From Candidatus Gastranaerophilales bacterium (GTDB lineage Bacteria > Cyanobacteriota > Vampirovibrionia > Gastranaerophilales > Gastranaerophilaceae): a DNA stretch of 64,000 nt. Under the pieces are notes generated by a model. The model had not been told where the DNA came from and searched no databases. It saw only the letters and a program-made list of their open reading frames with translations. Where the stretch lies: NCBI GenBank assembly GCA_900770525.1, contig CAAHDT010000024.1, forward strand, positions 18,885 to 82,884, read 5' to 3'. The translations under genes and the position numbers were made by a program. Shown here piece by piece: positions 1-8,605 of the stretch (position 1 is the stretch's first letter; each line of letters opens with the position of its first letter).

Positions 1-1029
1 GGGCTTGGCGAATTAGACTCTTCAGACGATACATTGGAACCTTTAGAACAACCACAACATACTGTCCAAGATGCTCAACCTGCCTTTACGGCACAAGCGC
101 AAGAGCCATTAGTAAATAATACTCCGGCACCTGCAATAGATTCTGTTCCTGACATCCAAATAACAGAAGATGTTCCTGATATTGATATAACAGAGGAAAC
201 ACCTGAAATATCTGACGAAATTCCGGAAGCACCTCAAGATAACAACTTACAAGTTTTATATAATGGTGATAATGTACCTGAACTGGATACAACTGAAATC
301 CAACCGGATGAAGAATATGCAAACGAAGATTATGACTTCAAACCTGAAAAGAAAACAAGCAAATTAATGCCAATATTTGCAGTACTTGCGGCAATTATTG
401 TTGCTGGTTCGGTTATAGGATTTTTGAATAAGAATGGACACAGCATTGATGCAAACGAAACTCTTATCCAAACAACTCCTGAAAATGAAACAGTTGCTTC
501 TCCGGAAGTTGATAACTCAGATATTTTAGCAAATTCTGCTGACACCGGTAGCGGAGTTGTTCCACAAGATGCTGCTGATATTTCTCCAACAGCACCAGCG
601 CAAGTTCCTGCACAAGCAAAGCAGGACAAACCGCAAGCTAAAGCGCAAGAAAAACCTGCTCCGGCAAAACCGATTAACAGCAGTAAAACAATTACACTGA
701 AAAAAGTATCTTGGCAAGTTCCTGATTACTTATCTTACAGTGAAAACATTAACAAATACTTGCAAACAGCAGGTAAGAGTATCAAATTAACACTATCTAG
801 TGATTTGCTTTTAACAAATGAATATATTTATTCAAATCAAGTGAAAGTAAGTTTGAAATTATCAAAAGATGGAACCGTACAGAATGCACAAATTTCAAAA
901 TCAAGCGGTTCAACTCAAGTAGATAACATTGTGTTACGAACTGTTAAAGACACCTTAAGTGTGGTAAAACCCGCACAGGGAGAGGTTCCTACGCCTAGTT
1001 ACAATTTGACTCTTATCATTAATTTATAA
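1..1029 (+). CDS. Membrane protein with TonB-like C-terminal domain (5' partial)
   Basis: The reading frame is open from the first base, so the gene starts left of the window; the TTG at 34 is only the first internal start-like codon. Counting from that TTG, residues 1-105 are acidic and rich in Pro, Thr and Glu, residues about 111-131 form one membrane segment (PIFAVLAAIIVAGSVIGFL), a Pro/Ala/Lys/Gln-rich linker follows (about 190-215), and the last 95 residues resemble the TonB/TolA C-terminal fold (VSLKLSKDGTVQNAQISKSS). This architecture suits an energy-transducing or envelope-spanning protein, but proline-rich linkers and TonB-like ends also occur in anti-sigma and scaffold proteins. The sigma factor gene starts 36 bases downstream. 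Function is inferred from architecture only. Confidence 0.7.
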   Translation, partial: GLGELDSSDDTLEPLEQPQHTVQDAQPAFTAQAQEPLVNNTPAPAIDSVPDIQITEDVPDIDITEETPEISDEIPEAPQDNNLQVLYNGDNVPELDTTEIQPDEEYANEDYDFKPEKKTSKLMPIFAVLAAIIVAGSVIGFLNKNGHSIDANETLIQTTPENETVASPEVDNSDILANSADTGSGVVPQDAADISPTAPAQVPAQAKQDKPQAKAQEKPAPAKPINSSKTITLKKVSWQVPDYLSYSENINKYLQTAGKSIKLTLSSDLLLTNEYIYSNQVKVSLKLSKDGTVQNAQISKSSGSTQVDNIVLRTVKDTLSVVKPAQGEVPTPSYNLTLIINL

Positions 1030-1065
1030 TTGTGTTATAATAATGGTAAAGTAGGGGAATAAGAA

Positions 1066-1647
1066 GTGGAACTAGCTCAAGATAAACTAAATTTAATTGA
1101 AAAATTAATTAAAAGTAACAGAAAATTTATAAATAACGAAGATTTATACGATGATTTTTTCAACGAAACATGCAAACGTTCTTTGCCAATAATCAGTACA
1201 ATTTCTTCTGATGCTACTTTGGAAGTTTACCTAAAGAAAGTCGCAACCTCAAGCATTTTGAATGTCCTGAAAGATTCAGGCAGATTAAGACGTACAAGAG
1301 ATAGTTTTGTTTCTACAAAAGAAGTTTCTCTTGACACACGCACCCCTGAACCAAGCAATTCTTATTCCAATACTTATGCGGATATTAAAATTCAATACGA
1401 GACAATTGACTTTGAAAATGGTCCTGAAGATATTGCAGTTAAAAATGAGGCTTTAAGACTTGTTATTGATTCCCTACATCAAATCAACAATGCTGAACCT
1501 GAAAAACAATATCTTGAAATATACAAAAGAAGATATCAAGAAGGCATGACTCAAAGTGAAATCGCTCAGGAACTTAATTTATCCCAATCAGAAGTTTCCA
1601 AAAGATTATTTAAATTAATGAAAAAGGTTAAAGAATCTTTTAATTAA
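1066..1647 (+). CDS. Small sigma-70 family RNA polymerase sigma factor
   Basis: 193 residues. The C-terminal 45 residues hold a clear sigma region 4.2 helix-turn-helix (EGMTQSEIAQELNLSQSEVSKRLFKLMKKVK). The N-terminal half (about residues 22-85, with ATLEVYLKKVATSSILNVLKD) resembles region 2 of short sigma factors. Start is GTG at 1066 with AGGGGAA eight bases upstream. It follows a TonB-like membrane protein by 36 bases and precedes a large AAA protein by 14 bases, so the three look co-transcribed. The upstream membrane protein could be its membrane partner, but no anti-sigma motif was recognised. Regulon unknown. Confidence 0.8.
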   Translation: MELAQDKLNLIEKLIKSNRKFINNEDLYDDFFNETCKRSLPIISTISSDATLEVYLKKVATSSILNVLKDSGRLRRTRDSFVSTKEVSLDTRTPEPSNSYSNTYADIKIQYETIDFENGPEDIAVKNEALRLVIDSLHQINNAEPEKQYLEIYKRRYQEGMTQSEIAQELNLSQSEVSKRLFKLMKKVKESFN

Positions 1648-1661
1648 TCGGGTTTTTAACT

Positions 1662-4631
1662 ATGAAATGTCCAAATTGTCAAAAAACAGTTCCGAGTGAT
1701 GCGCTAAAATGCCCGCATTGTAACACGAGGATTGGATTAATCTGTAAAAATTGCCACACCGTTAACTCTATCTCTGACATTATTTGTAAAAAGTGTGGAG
1801 AAGAAATTTTACGCTTATGTCCGGAATGTAGTTGTGTAAATTTTCCAAATGCAAAAGTTTGTAGAAAATGCGGATTTGAGTTTAAAGAACCGATAAAAAT
1901 TCATAGAATTGAACCTAAAGAACAATCAATTGAAAATGCGGATGGAGCAAAAAGAATTGTTAACCAAACTTTTGCCAAACAACTATTAGAAAAGGCTATT
2001 TTATCACAAGATAAAAAGATAATTTCTATTAACGGAAGAAGGGGAGTTGGGAAAAGTTTTGTATTAGCGCAAGTTATAAAAGAGTTGCAAGAAGAACAAT
2101 TTACTTGGCTTTATGGCAAATGCACTCCAATAACCCAATTAACTCCGGGGGGATTGTTACAAGATATCTTGTTTAACCTGTTTAACTTGCCAAACTTTTG
2201 TATTAACAGTTTAAAATTTAAAAAAGATGCCACAAAATTATTTCAAAACAAATTTTCTTATTTAAGTCATAAAGAAATTTTGGATTTTCTGAATTTTCTA
2301 TATCCAAACGAATTTGGAGAATTTGAAGAAATTTTTGAAAACAAAACCAAAACATTTGAATTGTTAGAAAAGATTTTTGACAAAACAATAATGTACTCCA
2401 AATTTGTAATAGTTGTCGATAATTTTGAAACTATTGACGGATTTTCTTATGAATTTTTAGCAAATTATATTAAAAAAGAAAATGTATTTAAAACGCTAAA
2501 ACTTTTACTTATTTACAAAGATTCAAGACCTTGCAAGGGATATTTCAATTTGCCGGTAAGTGAAAACATTTATCTTGACATGACACTTGCTCCGCTAGAT
2601 GTTGAAGAAACTATCAATTTTATCAAGAAAAAAGAAGAAAAAGCTTTAGAATTTCCTGACATCACACAAAAAGAAAAAGAACTCGTTATAAGACAAAGTA
2701 AGGGAATTCCTTCCTATATTGAGCAGGCTCTCGGGTTACGATTTGATTCGGAAATTGCAGATTGCGAATACGAATTACCCGAAAAATATTCAAACCTTGT
2801 TGCCAAAAGAATATGTATTTTGAGCAATATTAACCGAGAAGCGTACACCCTTTTAATGAGTGCTGCAATTTTAGGCGATAAAATTAACTTGAATTTGTTA
2901 CAACAAATTTTTAACTATGACGAAAAAACATTTATGGATATAATAATTTATTTAGCGAAAATGAATTTTATTATTCCGTTAAACGATATTTTTTATCAGT
3001 TTAAGGATTTGTTGTTGTGGGAAACTATCTTGAATGTTGCAAAAAATGACGAACTATATGTAAATTTAAATACCAAAATTTGTAATGCACTTGCGAATTT
3101 CACACCAAATTCAAATGCAATATTTGGAATAATTGCCCAAAACATTAAAAACCCGAAATTGGCACTGGATATATGGACAAGAAACACAAGACTTGCAGCA
3201 TATATTGGAGATGTAAGCCTGTATTCTATTTCGCAAAAACAATGTTTAGCATTAATAAATGAACTTGACGAAACAAAAACATTAAAAATTCGCTATAACA
3301 TTTCGGAAAGACTCGGAAAGTTATTAACAAATTATAACCCTAAAGAGGCAATGGATTATCTTCCTGATGCAATCGCAAACGCGCAAGCGCTTAATGATGT
3401 TCCACGAGAAATTGAACTCCTCGGATATATGACAAAGTGTTGTAGCAAAACAGGAAACTATTTCGGGAATGTCGAATGTGTTGATACGGTTTTAGAAAAA
3501 ATTAATCCGGAAAAGAAGTTAGAAATCGCGCTTGTTAAATGCTCAAAACTAAAAGCATTGCTCGCTATCGGGAATTGCGGTCAAATTATCAATATGATTG
3601 ATAATGAAATCATGCCGGTATTTGACGAAATACTAAAAACAACTTACACAAGAACAGATATTTCAGGACAAATTATTCTTGAAACTTGGTTCAATGTTTA
3701 TCTTATTCTTGCAGAGGCACTTGTTATTCAAGGAAATGACCGCTCATTTGAAATTCTGACTATTTTATTCGATATCCTTGAACATAATAATATTCAAGAT
3801 ATCTCATTTATTTGCAAATGCAAACTAATTCTTGCACAAGCAAATACAATGAAAGGCGATTTCACAACATCCGAAAAGTTGCTTGAAGATATAATGAAAC
3901 AATATGAAGAGCAAGATTTGGATAATGAGTCCATTATTAAATGGAATACAATAAATATTATCAACAATTTCTTACGCAAAAAATATAAAGATATCAAAGA
4001 AGATTTGTTCTATACTGTTACACTTGCCAATAATTCAGGTGACAATTTTACTAAAAATATTATGAAAACTTTACTTGGAAAAGTTCTAAATGATACAGAC
4101 CAAACAAAGCAGGCAATGAATATTTATCAAGAGCAAATAACTTATTTTTCTAAAGAAAAAATGGCTCTTGGGGCACTTTTAACTTGGTATTTAATCGCAG
4201 AAACGACAATTGCAACTGATCCGTATGAAGCTCAAGAAATAGCATCTCAAGCCCTAAAAGTTTCACAAAATCCGAAGATTGATAATTATTTCTTTAATAT
4301 TCTGCTTACAATAATTTTGGCAAAAACTTCAATGATAACTTCTGATTATGACTCTGCTAAAATGCACATTGAAACAGCTATAGAAACTGCTAAAAAATAT
4401 AATATGAACGATATGTTATCACGTTTATACTTGTTATACGGAAGATATTTCCACGAAATAGGACTCGTAAAATCTACAGAGCAAAAAAACTATCTTAAAG
4501 GGGCTGAAAAAATGTACGAACTTGCAACAAATGCAGTTCGCCAAACTATGAATAACAATATTCACGCAGAAATCGAAAAAGCCAAACAGGTATTAAAAGC
4601 GTTTAAAGAAGTTAACGGAATAGAAATGTAA
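1662..4631 (+). CDS. Zinc-ribbon, AAA/STAND ATPase and helical-repeat regulator
   Basis: 989 residues with three visible parts. Residues 1-72 contain tandem CxxC pairs (CPNC, CPHC, CKNC, CKKC, CPEC, CRKC), a multiple zinc-ribbon. Residues about 110-380 form an AAA_16/STAND-type ATPase with Walker A GRRGVGKS (125-132) and Walker B-like FVIVVDNF (248-255). The remaining about 580 residues are alpha-helical and look like degenerate TPR repeats. Proteins of this build usually sense a ligand or partner through the repeats and act as signalling switches; no C-terminal effector or HTH is seen. It lies 14 bases after the small sigma factor gene, suggesting a regulatory pair. Start ATG at 1662 is accepted because it begins the first zinc ribbon. 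Confidence 0.75.
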   Translation: MKCPNCQKTVPSDALKCPHCNTRIGLICKNCHTVNSISDIICKKCGEEILRLCPECSCVNFPNAKVCRKCGFEFKEPIKIHRIEPKEQSIENADGAKRIVNQTFAKQLLEKAILSQDKKIISINGRRGVGKSFVLAQVIKELQEEQFTWLYGKCTPITQLTPGGLLQDILFNLFNLPNFCINSLKFKKDATKLFQNKFSYLSHKEILDFLNFLYPNEFGEFEEIFENKTKTFELLEKIFDKTIMYSKFVIVVDNFETIDGFSYEFLANYIKKENVFKTLKLLLIYKDSRPCKGYFNLPVSENIYLDMTLAPLDVEETINFIKKKEEKALEFPDITQKEKELVIRQSKGIPSYIEQALGLRFDSEIADCEYELPEKYSNLVAKRICILSNINREAYTLLMSAAILGDKINLNLLQQIFNYDEKTFMDIIIYLAKMNFIIPLNDIFYQFKDLLLWETILNVAKNDELYVNLNTKICNALANFTPNSNAIFGIIAQNIKNPKLALDIWTRNTRLAAYIGDVSLYSISQKQCLALINELDETKTLKIRYNISERLGKLLTNYNPKEAMDYLPDAIANAQALNDVPREIELLGYMTKCCSKTGNYFGNVECVDTVLEKINPEKKLEIALVKCSKLKALLAIGNCGQIINMIDNEIMPVFDEILKTTYTRTDISGQIILETWFNVYLILAEALVIQGNDRSFEILTILFDILEHNNIQDISFICKCKLILAQANTMKGDFTTSEKLLEDIMKQYEEQDLDNESIIKWNTINIINNFLRKKYKDIKEDLFYTVTLANNSGDNFTKNIMKTLLGKVLNDTDQTKQAMNIYQEQITYFSKEKMALGALLTWYLIAETTIATDPYEAQEIASQALKVSQNPKIDNYFFNILLTIILAKTSMITSDYDSAKMHIETAIETAKKYNMNDMLSRLYLLYGRYFHEIGLVKSTEQKNYLKGAEKMYELATNAVRQTMNNNIHAEIEKAKQVLKAFKEVNGIEM

Positions 4632-4659
4632 AATCCAACATACTTTTGTGACTCTAATC

Positions 4660-5535
4660 CTATTCAAATAAATCATAAAAATGATAAAACTGAAGCGGAT
4701 ATTTATACACCAATTCTTGCAAAAATGCTAAATATTCATCTTGCATTTTGTGTATTGTTTCACTTTTTGCTTTACAATAATTATCGAATTTTTTTGAATA
4801 TATTTTATACTTATCGCCTACTTTAATTGCACAAACAAAATATATAGGATGTTCCATTATGTATGCAAATTTAAACGTACCGTTAGGTAAGAGAATTTTT
4901 TTACCTAGAAATTTAACCGGAGCATTCATACTATTTTTTGAAATCCTATCTCCAGCCATAATAACAATATCGCCATTTGATATTTTGTCTTTAATTTCTA
5001 TTGAGGTTTCTATGTTAATATCCTCAACAGGATATAACGTAACAGGAGTATCAACACCAATATTTTGGACAAAATTATTAAAAATTTTACACTGCTCTTT
5101 TGCTAAGAATACATCCACTTTTTTATTCGGGTTTGAGAATAAAAAACTCCGCATAATATCAATATTTCCAAGGTGTGAACAAATAAAAAATACTCCATTT
5201 TTAATATCTTCATCCAAAACTTTTTCGTCAGATGAATTTGCAAACACAATATTATCAGAATTAAAATTTCCGGTAAAAACTTCCATTCTATCAATCAAAG
5301 AGTATGAATATGACAAAAAATGTTTGAATTGATTATAAAAATTAGGCGCAAGCCCGACAACAGAAAGATATTTTTTTGAACAACGTCTTTGCTCTTTTGC
5401 TCCTATAAAAGCGAAAAAAGTTATAAAAAAAACTAAAAATTTTACACAATTTTTCCCTAAAAATTTATAAACATACCACAAAAAAAACAATCGTTTTTCC
5501 CCTGCTGCTTGTTCTTTTACCTGATACCACTTCAT
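4660..5535 (-). CDS. LpxL/HtrB-type acyltransferase of the polyene-like operon
   Basis: 291 residues of the lysophospholipid/lipid A acyltransferase superfamily. The HX4D catalytic motif is visible as HLGNID (H121, D126), and NAPVKFLGKK with downstream LPNG matches the substrate-binding region. One membrane segment lies near residues 31-45. In aryl-polyene clusters a related enzyme attaches the acyl product to a membrane lipid. It is the last gene of the minus-strand operon and overlaps the MMPL exporter stop by four bases (ATGA), indicating coupled translation. The alternative of a true lipid A late acyltransferase is less likely because of the operon partners. Confidence 0.8.
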   Translation of the reverse strand: MKWYQVKEQAAGEKRLFFLWYVYKFLGKNCVKFLVFFITFFAFIGAKEQRRCSKKYLSVVGLAPNFYNQFKHFLSYSYSLIDRMEVFTGNFNSDNIVFANSSDEKVLDEDIKNGVFFICSHLGNIDIMRSFLFSNPNKKVDVFLAKEQCKIFNNFVQNIGVDTPVTLYPVEDINIETSIEIKDKISNGDIVIMAGDRISKNSMNAPVKFLGKKILLPNGTFKFAYIMEHPIYFVCAIKVGDKYKIYSKKFDNYCKAKSETIHKMQDEYLAFLQELVYKYPLQFYHFYDLFE

Positions 5536-7643
5536 TTTGATAACTCCCCTTTGTAATCAAACAAAAGGCTTGATAAATATGATACAGCAAGCCCCGCAGA
5601 CAATATAAACCCTAAAGAGCTAATCAACTTAAATCCGGTAAATGAAAGCAATAAGAAAGAAAAAATAGTCGTCATACAAGATAACAAAACCGCATCAGAA
5701 GAAGATTTTATACGACTTGCTCTAAATACTGAATAATCCAGCCCGAAACCAATTATCAAAAATATTGCAAGTATATGGAACAAATTTATCTCCTGTCCGG
5801 TTATTGCAACCAAACCAATTGAAAATATCGCAGCGATTATGGACGGGGTAATTATTTTTAGTGCATTTTTAGGTTTATAGATACAAGATAAAAACGCAAA
5901 TAATAGTAAAAATATTGGAGCTAAAAGTTTCAGACAAACTTTTCTACAACCTTTTATTTTATTTGAAATATCCGATGTCACATCAATATATTTTGCGCCA
6001 TTATTTTTAATTAATTCAGGATTATCAAAATCAGACAAAACAATTATTGAAGAATTATCATTCAACAAAAACTCTTTTGAAATCGACAATTGAGAATAGT
6101 CAACAAAATCTTTTGGAGCACTTTGTGCAAGGAGTTTTTTCTTTTCTTGCGGACTTAAAAATTCTGCATAATCACTCAAGGTGTTTTTATACAAATCATG
6201 TCTTAGCGTAAAATTTTGTTTTTGTTTTTTGATTGACGGAACATATTTACTCAAACATTGGTAATCTGCTTTTTCCAATTTGTCCGTAATATTTTCTTCC
6301 CTTTCTAAAATATTCTGAACACTATCACCACTTACAACAGCAAACGTAATTTTTTTGTTTCCACCGGTAATTTTATTGAACAATTTTTCAGCTTTTAATA
6401 ATTTTTTAGAAGGTACATACAAGTTTCTGATATCATCATTAAACTTCAAAGATACGAAACCCAAAACCGATACTAAAACAACCGCAAGAACAAAAATTTT
6501 CTTGAATTTATGCGAAATCTCAAAACCCCAATGCTTATTAGTATTAACTGTGATATTTAGCAATGGATAAAATAATACAACGATTAAATATACCGTTAAC
6601 AAACCTGTTATCGTATACACTGCGATTTGTTTTAACAATTCAACTCCCGAAAACAAAAAAATAGAAAATGCACTGATAGTTGTAAGCATACTAATCGTAA
6701 GACTTTTAAATATTTTGTTTAAATCTCTCTCAATAAAATAATGGAAAGAATAATCTATACAAATACCTATCAAAGTCGTTGAAAACACAAAAGTCAGAAC
6801 ATGAATTGTTGAGAAAATTAATGAACATGCCATATATCCGGATAAAATTCCAAGTCCAAGACTTCCTATTATCGGAATAATTAACTTCAAATTTCTAAAA
6901 TAAAAATAACAAAGTCCTATAATAAATATCAACGACAATGCGCTAATTATATTTATTTCAACCATAGAACGAGAACTTGCATAAAATGAATGTATCGGAG
7001 TTCCGGTCAAATAAATATTCGCACTTTTTCCGGAAAGTTCACTTTGAATTTCTACTAACTTTTTAACTTTTTTATTTAACAAATTTGGCGATAGTGCAAT
7101 ATCTTTATTTGCTTCTAAAGATAAAATTTTATAACACTTGCCATCAAGTTCAATAATATCACTTTCAGCCGAGCCCAGAGATTTTACGTAATCCGTAAAC
7201 AATAAAAAAGGATCTTCATTCAATGGTACAAGCATCATACCAAGAGGGTCATATAACCTTTCATATGCATTATTCACAACAGACTCATAATCTTTTTTTT
7301 CAATAGCTTTTGCAGTATTAGGGGCTAAGAAATTTTCGTTATATTTTTCATAAACTTTTAAAACTTTTGAAAAATCTAAATCTTTTATTTCAAAGGATTT
7401 TTTGTCAATTTCCCTAACAAAATCATCATAAGTTTTATTAACACCATCAGCAGAGTTTGCCTCTATTACAACGTTAATTTTAGACGAATATCTCCCACTC
7501 AACTTTACAACAAGTTCGTCCGCTGAACTATTTGAAAAAACTGCCTTTAAAAGGTTTGTTTCGGTTTTTGCAGGATGAAAAATTGTCAAAACAAACATCA
7601 TCATAAACAACAAAACAAATAAAATTCTCAAAATCTTTTTCAT
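5532..7643 (-). CDS. MMPL/RND-family lipid exporter
   Basis: About 703 residues with the two-halved RND layout. A first membrane helix right after MKKILRILFVLLF is followed by a periplasmic loop of about 200 residues, five helices, a seventh helix, a second loop of about 160 residues and the last helices. The signature GLDYSVF is present in the second half and CIDYSFHYF in the first. MMPL proteins move lipids or lipid-linked polyketides across the inner membrane. The start chosen is ATG at 7643, two bases after the stop of the LolA-like gene; an in-frame codon at 7682 would overlap that gene by 38 bases. The pairing with a LolA-like carrier suggests export of the operon product to the outer membrane. 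Confidence 0.85.
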   Translation of the reverse strand: MKKILRILFVLLFMMMFVLTIFHPAKTETNLLKAVFSNSSADELVVKLSGRYSSKINVVIEANSADGVNKTYDDFVREIDKKSFEIKDLDFSKVLKVYEKYNENFLAPNTAKAIEKKDYESVVNNAYERLYDPLGMMLVPLNEDPFLLFTDYVKSLGSAESDIIELDGKCYKILSLEANKDIALSPNLLNKKVKKLVEIQSELSGKSANIYLTGTPIHSFYASSRSMVEINIISALSLIFIIGLCYFYFRNLKLIIPIIGSLGLGILSGYMACSLIFSTIHVLTFVFSTTLIGICIDYSFHYFIERDLNKIFKSLTISMLTTISAFSIFLFSGVELLKQIAVYTITGLLTVYLIVVLFYPLLNITVNTNKHWGFEISHKFKKIFVLAVVLVSVLGFVSLKFNDDIRNLYVPSKKLLKAEKLFNKITGGNKKITFAVVSGDSVQNILEREENITDKLEKADYQCLSKYVPSIKKQKQNFTLRHDLYKNTLSDYAEFLSPQEKKKLLAQSAPKDFVDYSQLSISKEFLLNDNSSIIVLSDFDNPELIKNNGAKYIDVTSDISNKIKGCRKVCLKLLAPIFLLLFAFLSCIYKPKNALKIITPSIIAAIFSIGLVAITGQEINLFHILAIFLIIGFGLDYSVFRASRIKSSSDAVLLSCMTTIFSFLLLSFTGFKLISSLGFILSAGLAVSYLSSLLFDYKGELSK

Positions 7644-7644
7644 A

Positions 7645-8169
7645 TTATCTGCATTCTGTAAAATTAATTTTAGTACTACCACTCTTACGTGTATTTATAG
7701 AAATTTGGTTAATGTAGTTATCCCCGTTTATAAAAATAGAGTCCATAACGTTACTAATTTTAGAAGAACTTTTAGACTTTAAAGCCAAATGCCAAACCGA
7801 ACCATTCTTCATATAATAAACATCAAAATTCTTATTTATATACGAGTAATCCTTTTTAGAAATAGCAGTAATAATATCGCTTACGCGCTTGTTCTGCGCG
7901 CTCGTATAAGACGTTGTCGCTTTAACAGGATACAGAGTATTAAAAACAACACCTCGCTCTATATTAAACTTAAAATCTCCACCGGACTTGATATAAGCAT
8001 TTGAGTTTGGAATAGTTTTGGTTTGATTAAACTTACATGAAACAACCTTATGTTGTGGAATTTGGACACTTTTTATATTCGCAGGATACTGATAAATCAC
8101 ATCTTTTGCAATCGCAAAACCTCCCACAACAAAAAATACAGCTAAACTACTTAATATAATCTTTTTCAT
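7645..8169 (-). CDS. LolA-like periplasmic lipid carrier
   Basis: 174 residues with a signal peptide (MKKIILSSLAVFFVVGGFAIA, cleavage about residue 20) and a beta-rich body typical of LolA-related carriers found in aryl-polyene-type clusters. Sequence similarity to housekeeping LolA is weak by eye, so the call rests on size, signal peptide and position between the thioesterase and the MMPL exporter, the usual order in such clusters. It would take a lipid or acylated product from the exporter across the periplasm. Separated from the thioesterase stop by two bases and from the exporter start by one. Confidence 0.65.
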   Translation of the reverse strand: MKKIILSSLAVFFVVGGFAIAKDVIYQYPANIKSVQIPQHKVVSCKFNQTKTIPNSNAYIKSGGDFKFNIERGVVFNTLYPVKATTSYTSAQNKRVSDIITAISKKDYSYINKNFDVYYMKNGSVWHLALKSKSSSKISNVMDSIFINGDNYINQISINTRKSGSTKINFTECR

Positions 8170-8171
8170 AA

Positions 8172-8585
8172 CTAAAGATTACAACAAGCAAGTTTTTCTT
8201 TCAAACAGTTTGGAGCAGAATATAAACTTTCTTTAGTCATCATATCAATGCAAATTTGCATAGTTTTTGCCTTGAATAATTTTTCACCAGACTCAGCATC
8301 TAAAATAAGATACTTAATAATCAAGCACGGCTCAATTTCTTCGACAGAAGTTAATACTTTCAACTTTTGATTAAATGTACAAGGTTTGATAAACTTCAAA
8401 TCCATAGTCGCAACAGGATACGCAACCCCATCTCTTCGCATAGCATCATAATCGTAACCTATTTTTGCCAAAAGTTCGCAACGAGCAGTTTCCATATACT
8501 TGATATAATTTCCATGCCAGACAACATTCATAGGATCTAAATCGTAAAACTGAACTGTAATATTAGTTTCTGAATTAAATTTCAT
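8172..8585 (-). CDS. 4HBT-family acyl-CoA/ACP thioesterase
   Basis: 137 residues of the hotdog 4-hydroxybenzoyl-CoA thioesterase family. The diagnostic YDLDPMNVVWHGNYIKYME (D-x3-VVWHGNY) with active-site Asp is near residue 15, and ARCELL follows. It would release or edit acyl chains on the ACPs of this operon. Start is ATG at 8585 preceded by GAGGGGAA; the in-frame TTG at 8597 would place that ribosome site inside the gene. Next to the ligase-dehydratase (21 bases) and LolA-like genes, as in aryl-polyene clusters. Confidence 0.85.
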   Translation of the reverse strand: MKFNSETNITVQFYDLDPMNVVWHGNYIKYMETARCELLAKIGYDYDAMRRDGVAYPVATMDLKFIKPCTFNQKLKVLTSVEEIEPCLIIKYLILDAESGEKLFKAKTMQICIDMMTKESLYSAPNCLKEKLACCNL

Positions 8586-8605
8586 CTTTCCCCTCAAATT
8601 TGAAT

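Noticed and set aside
4859..5332. 157-residue + strand frame opposite the acyltransferase
   Set aside because: Antisense shadow of a gene with a clear HX4D motif.
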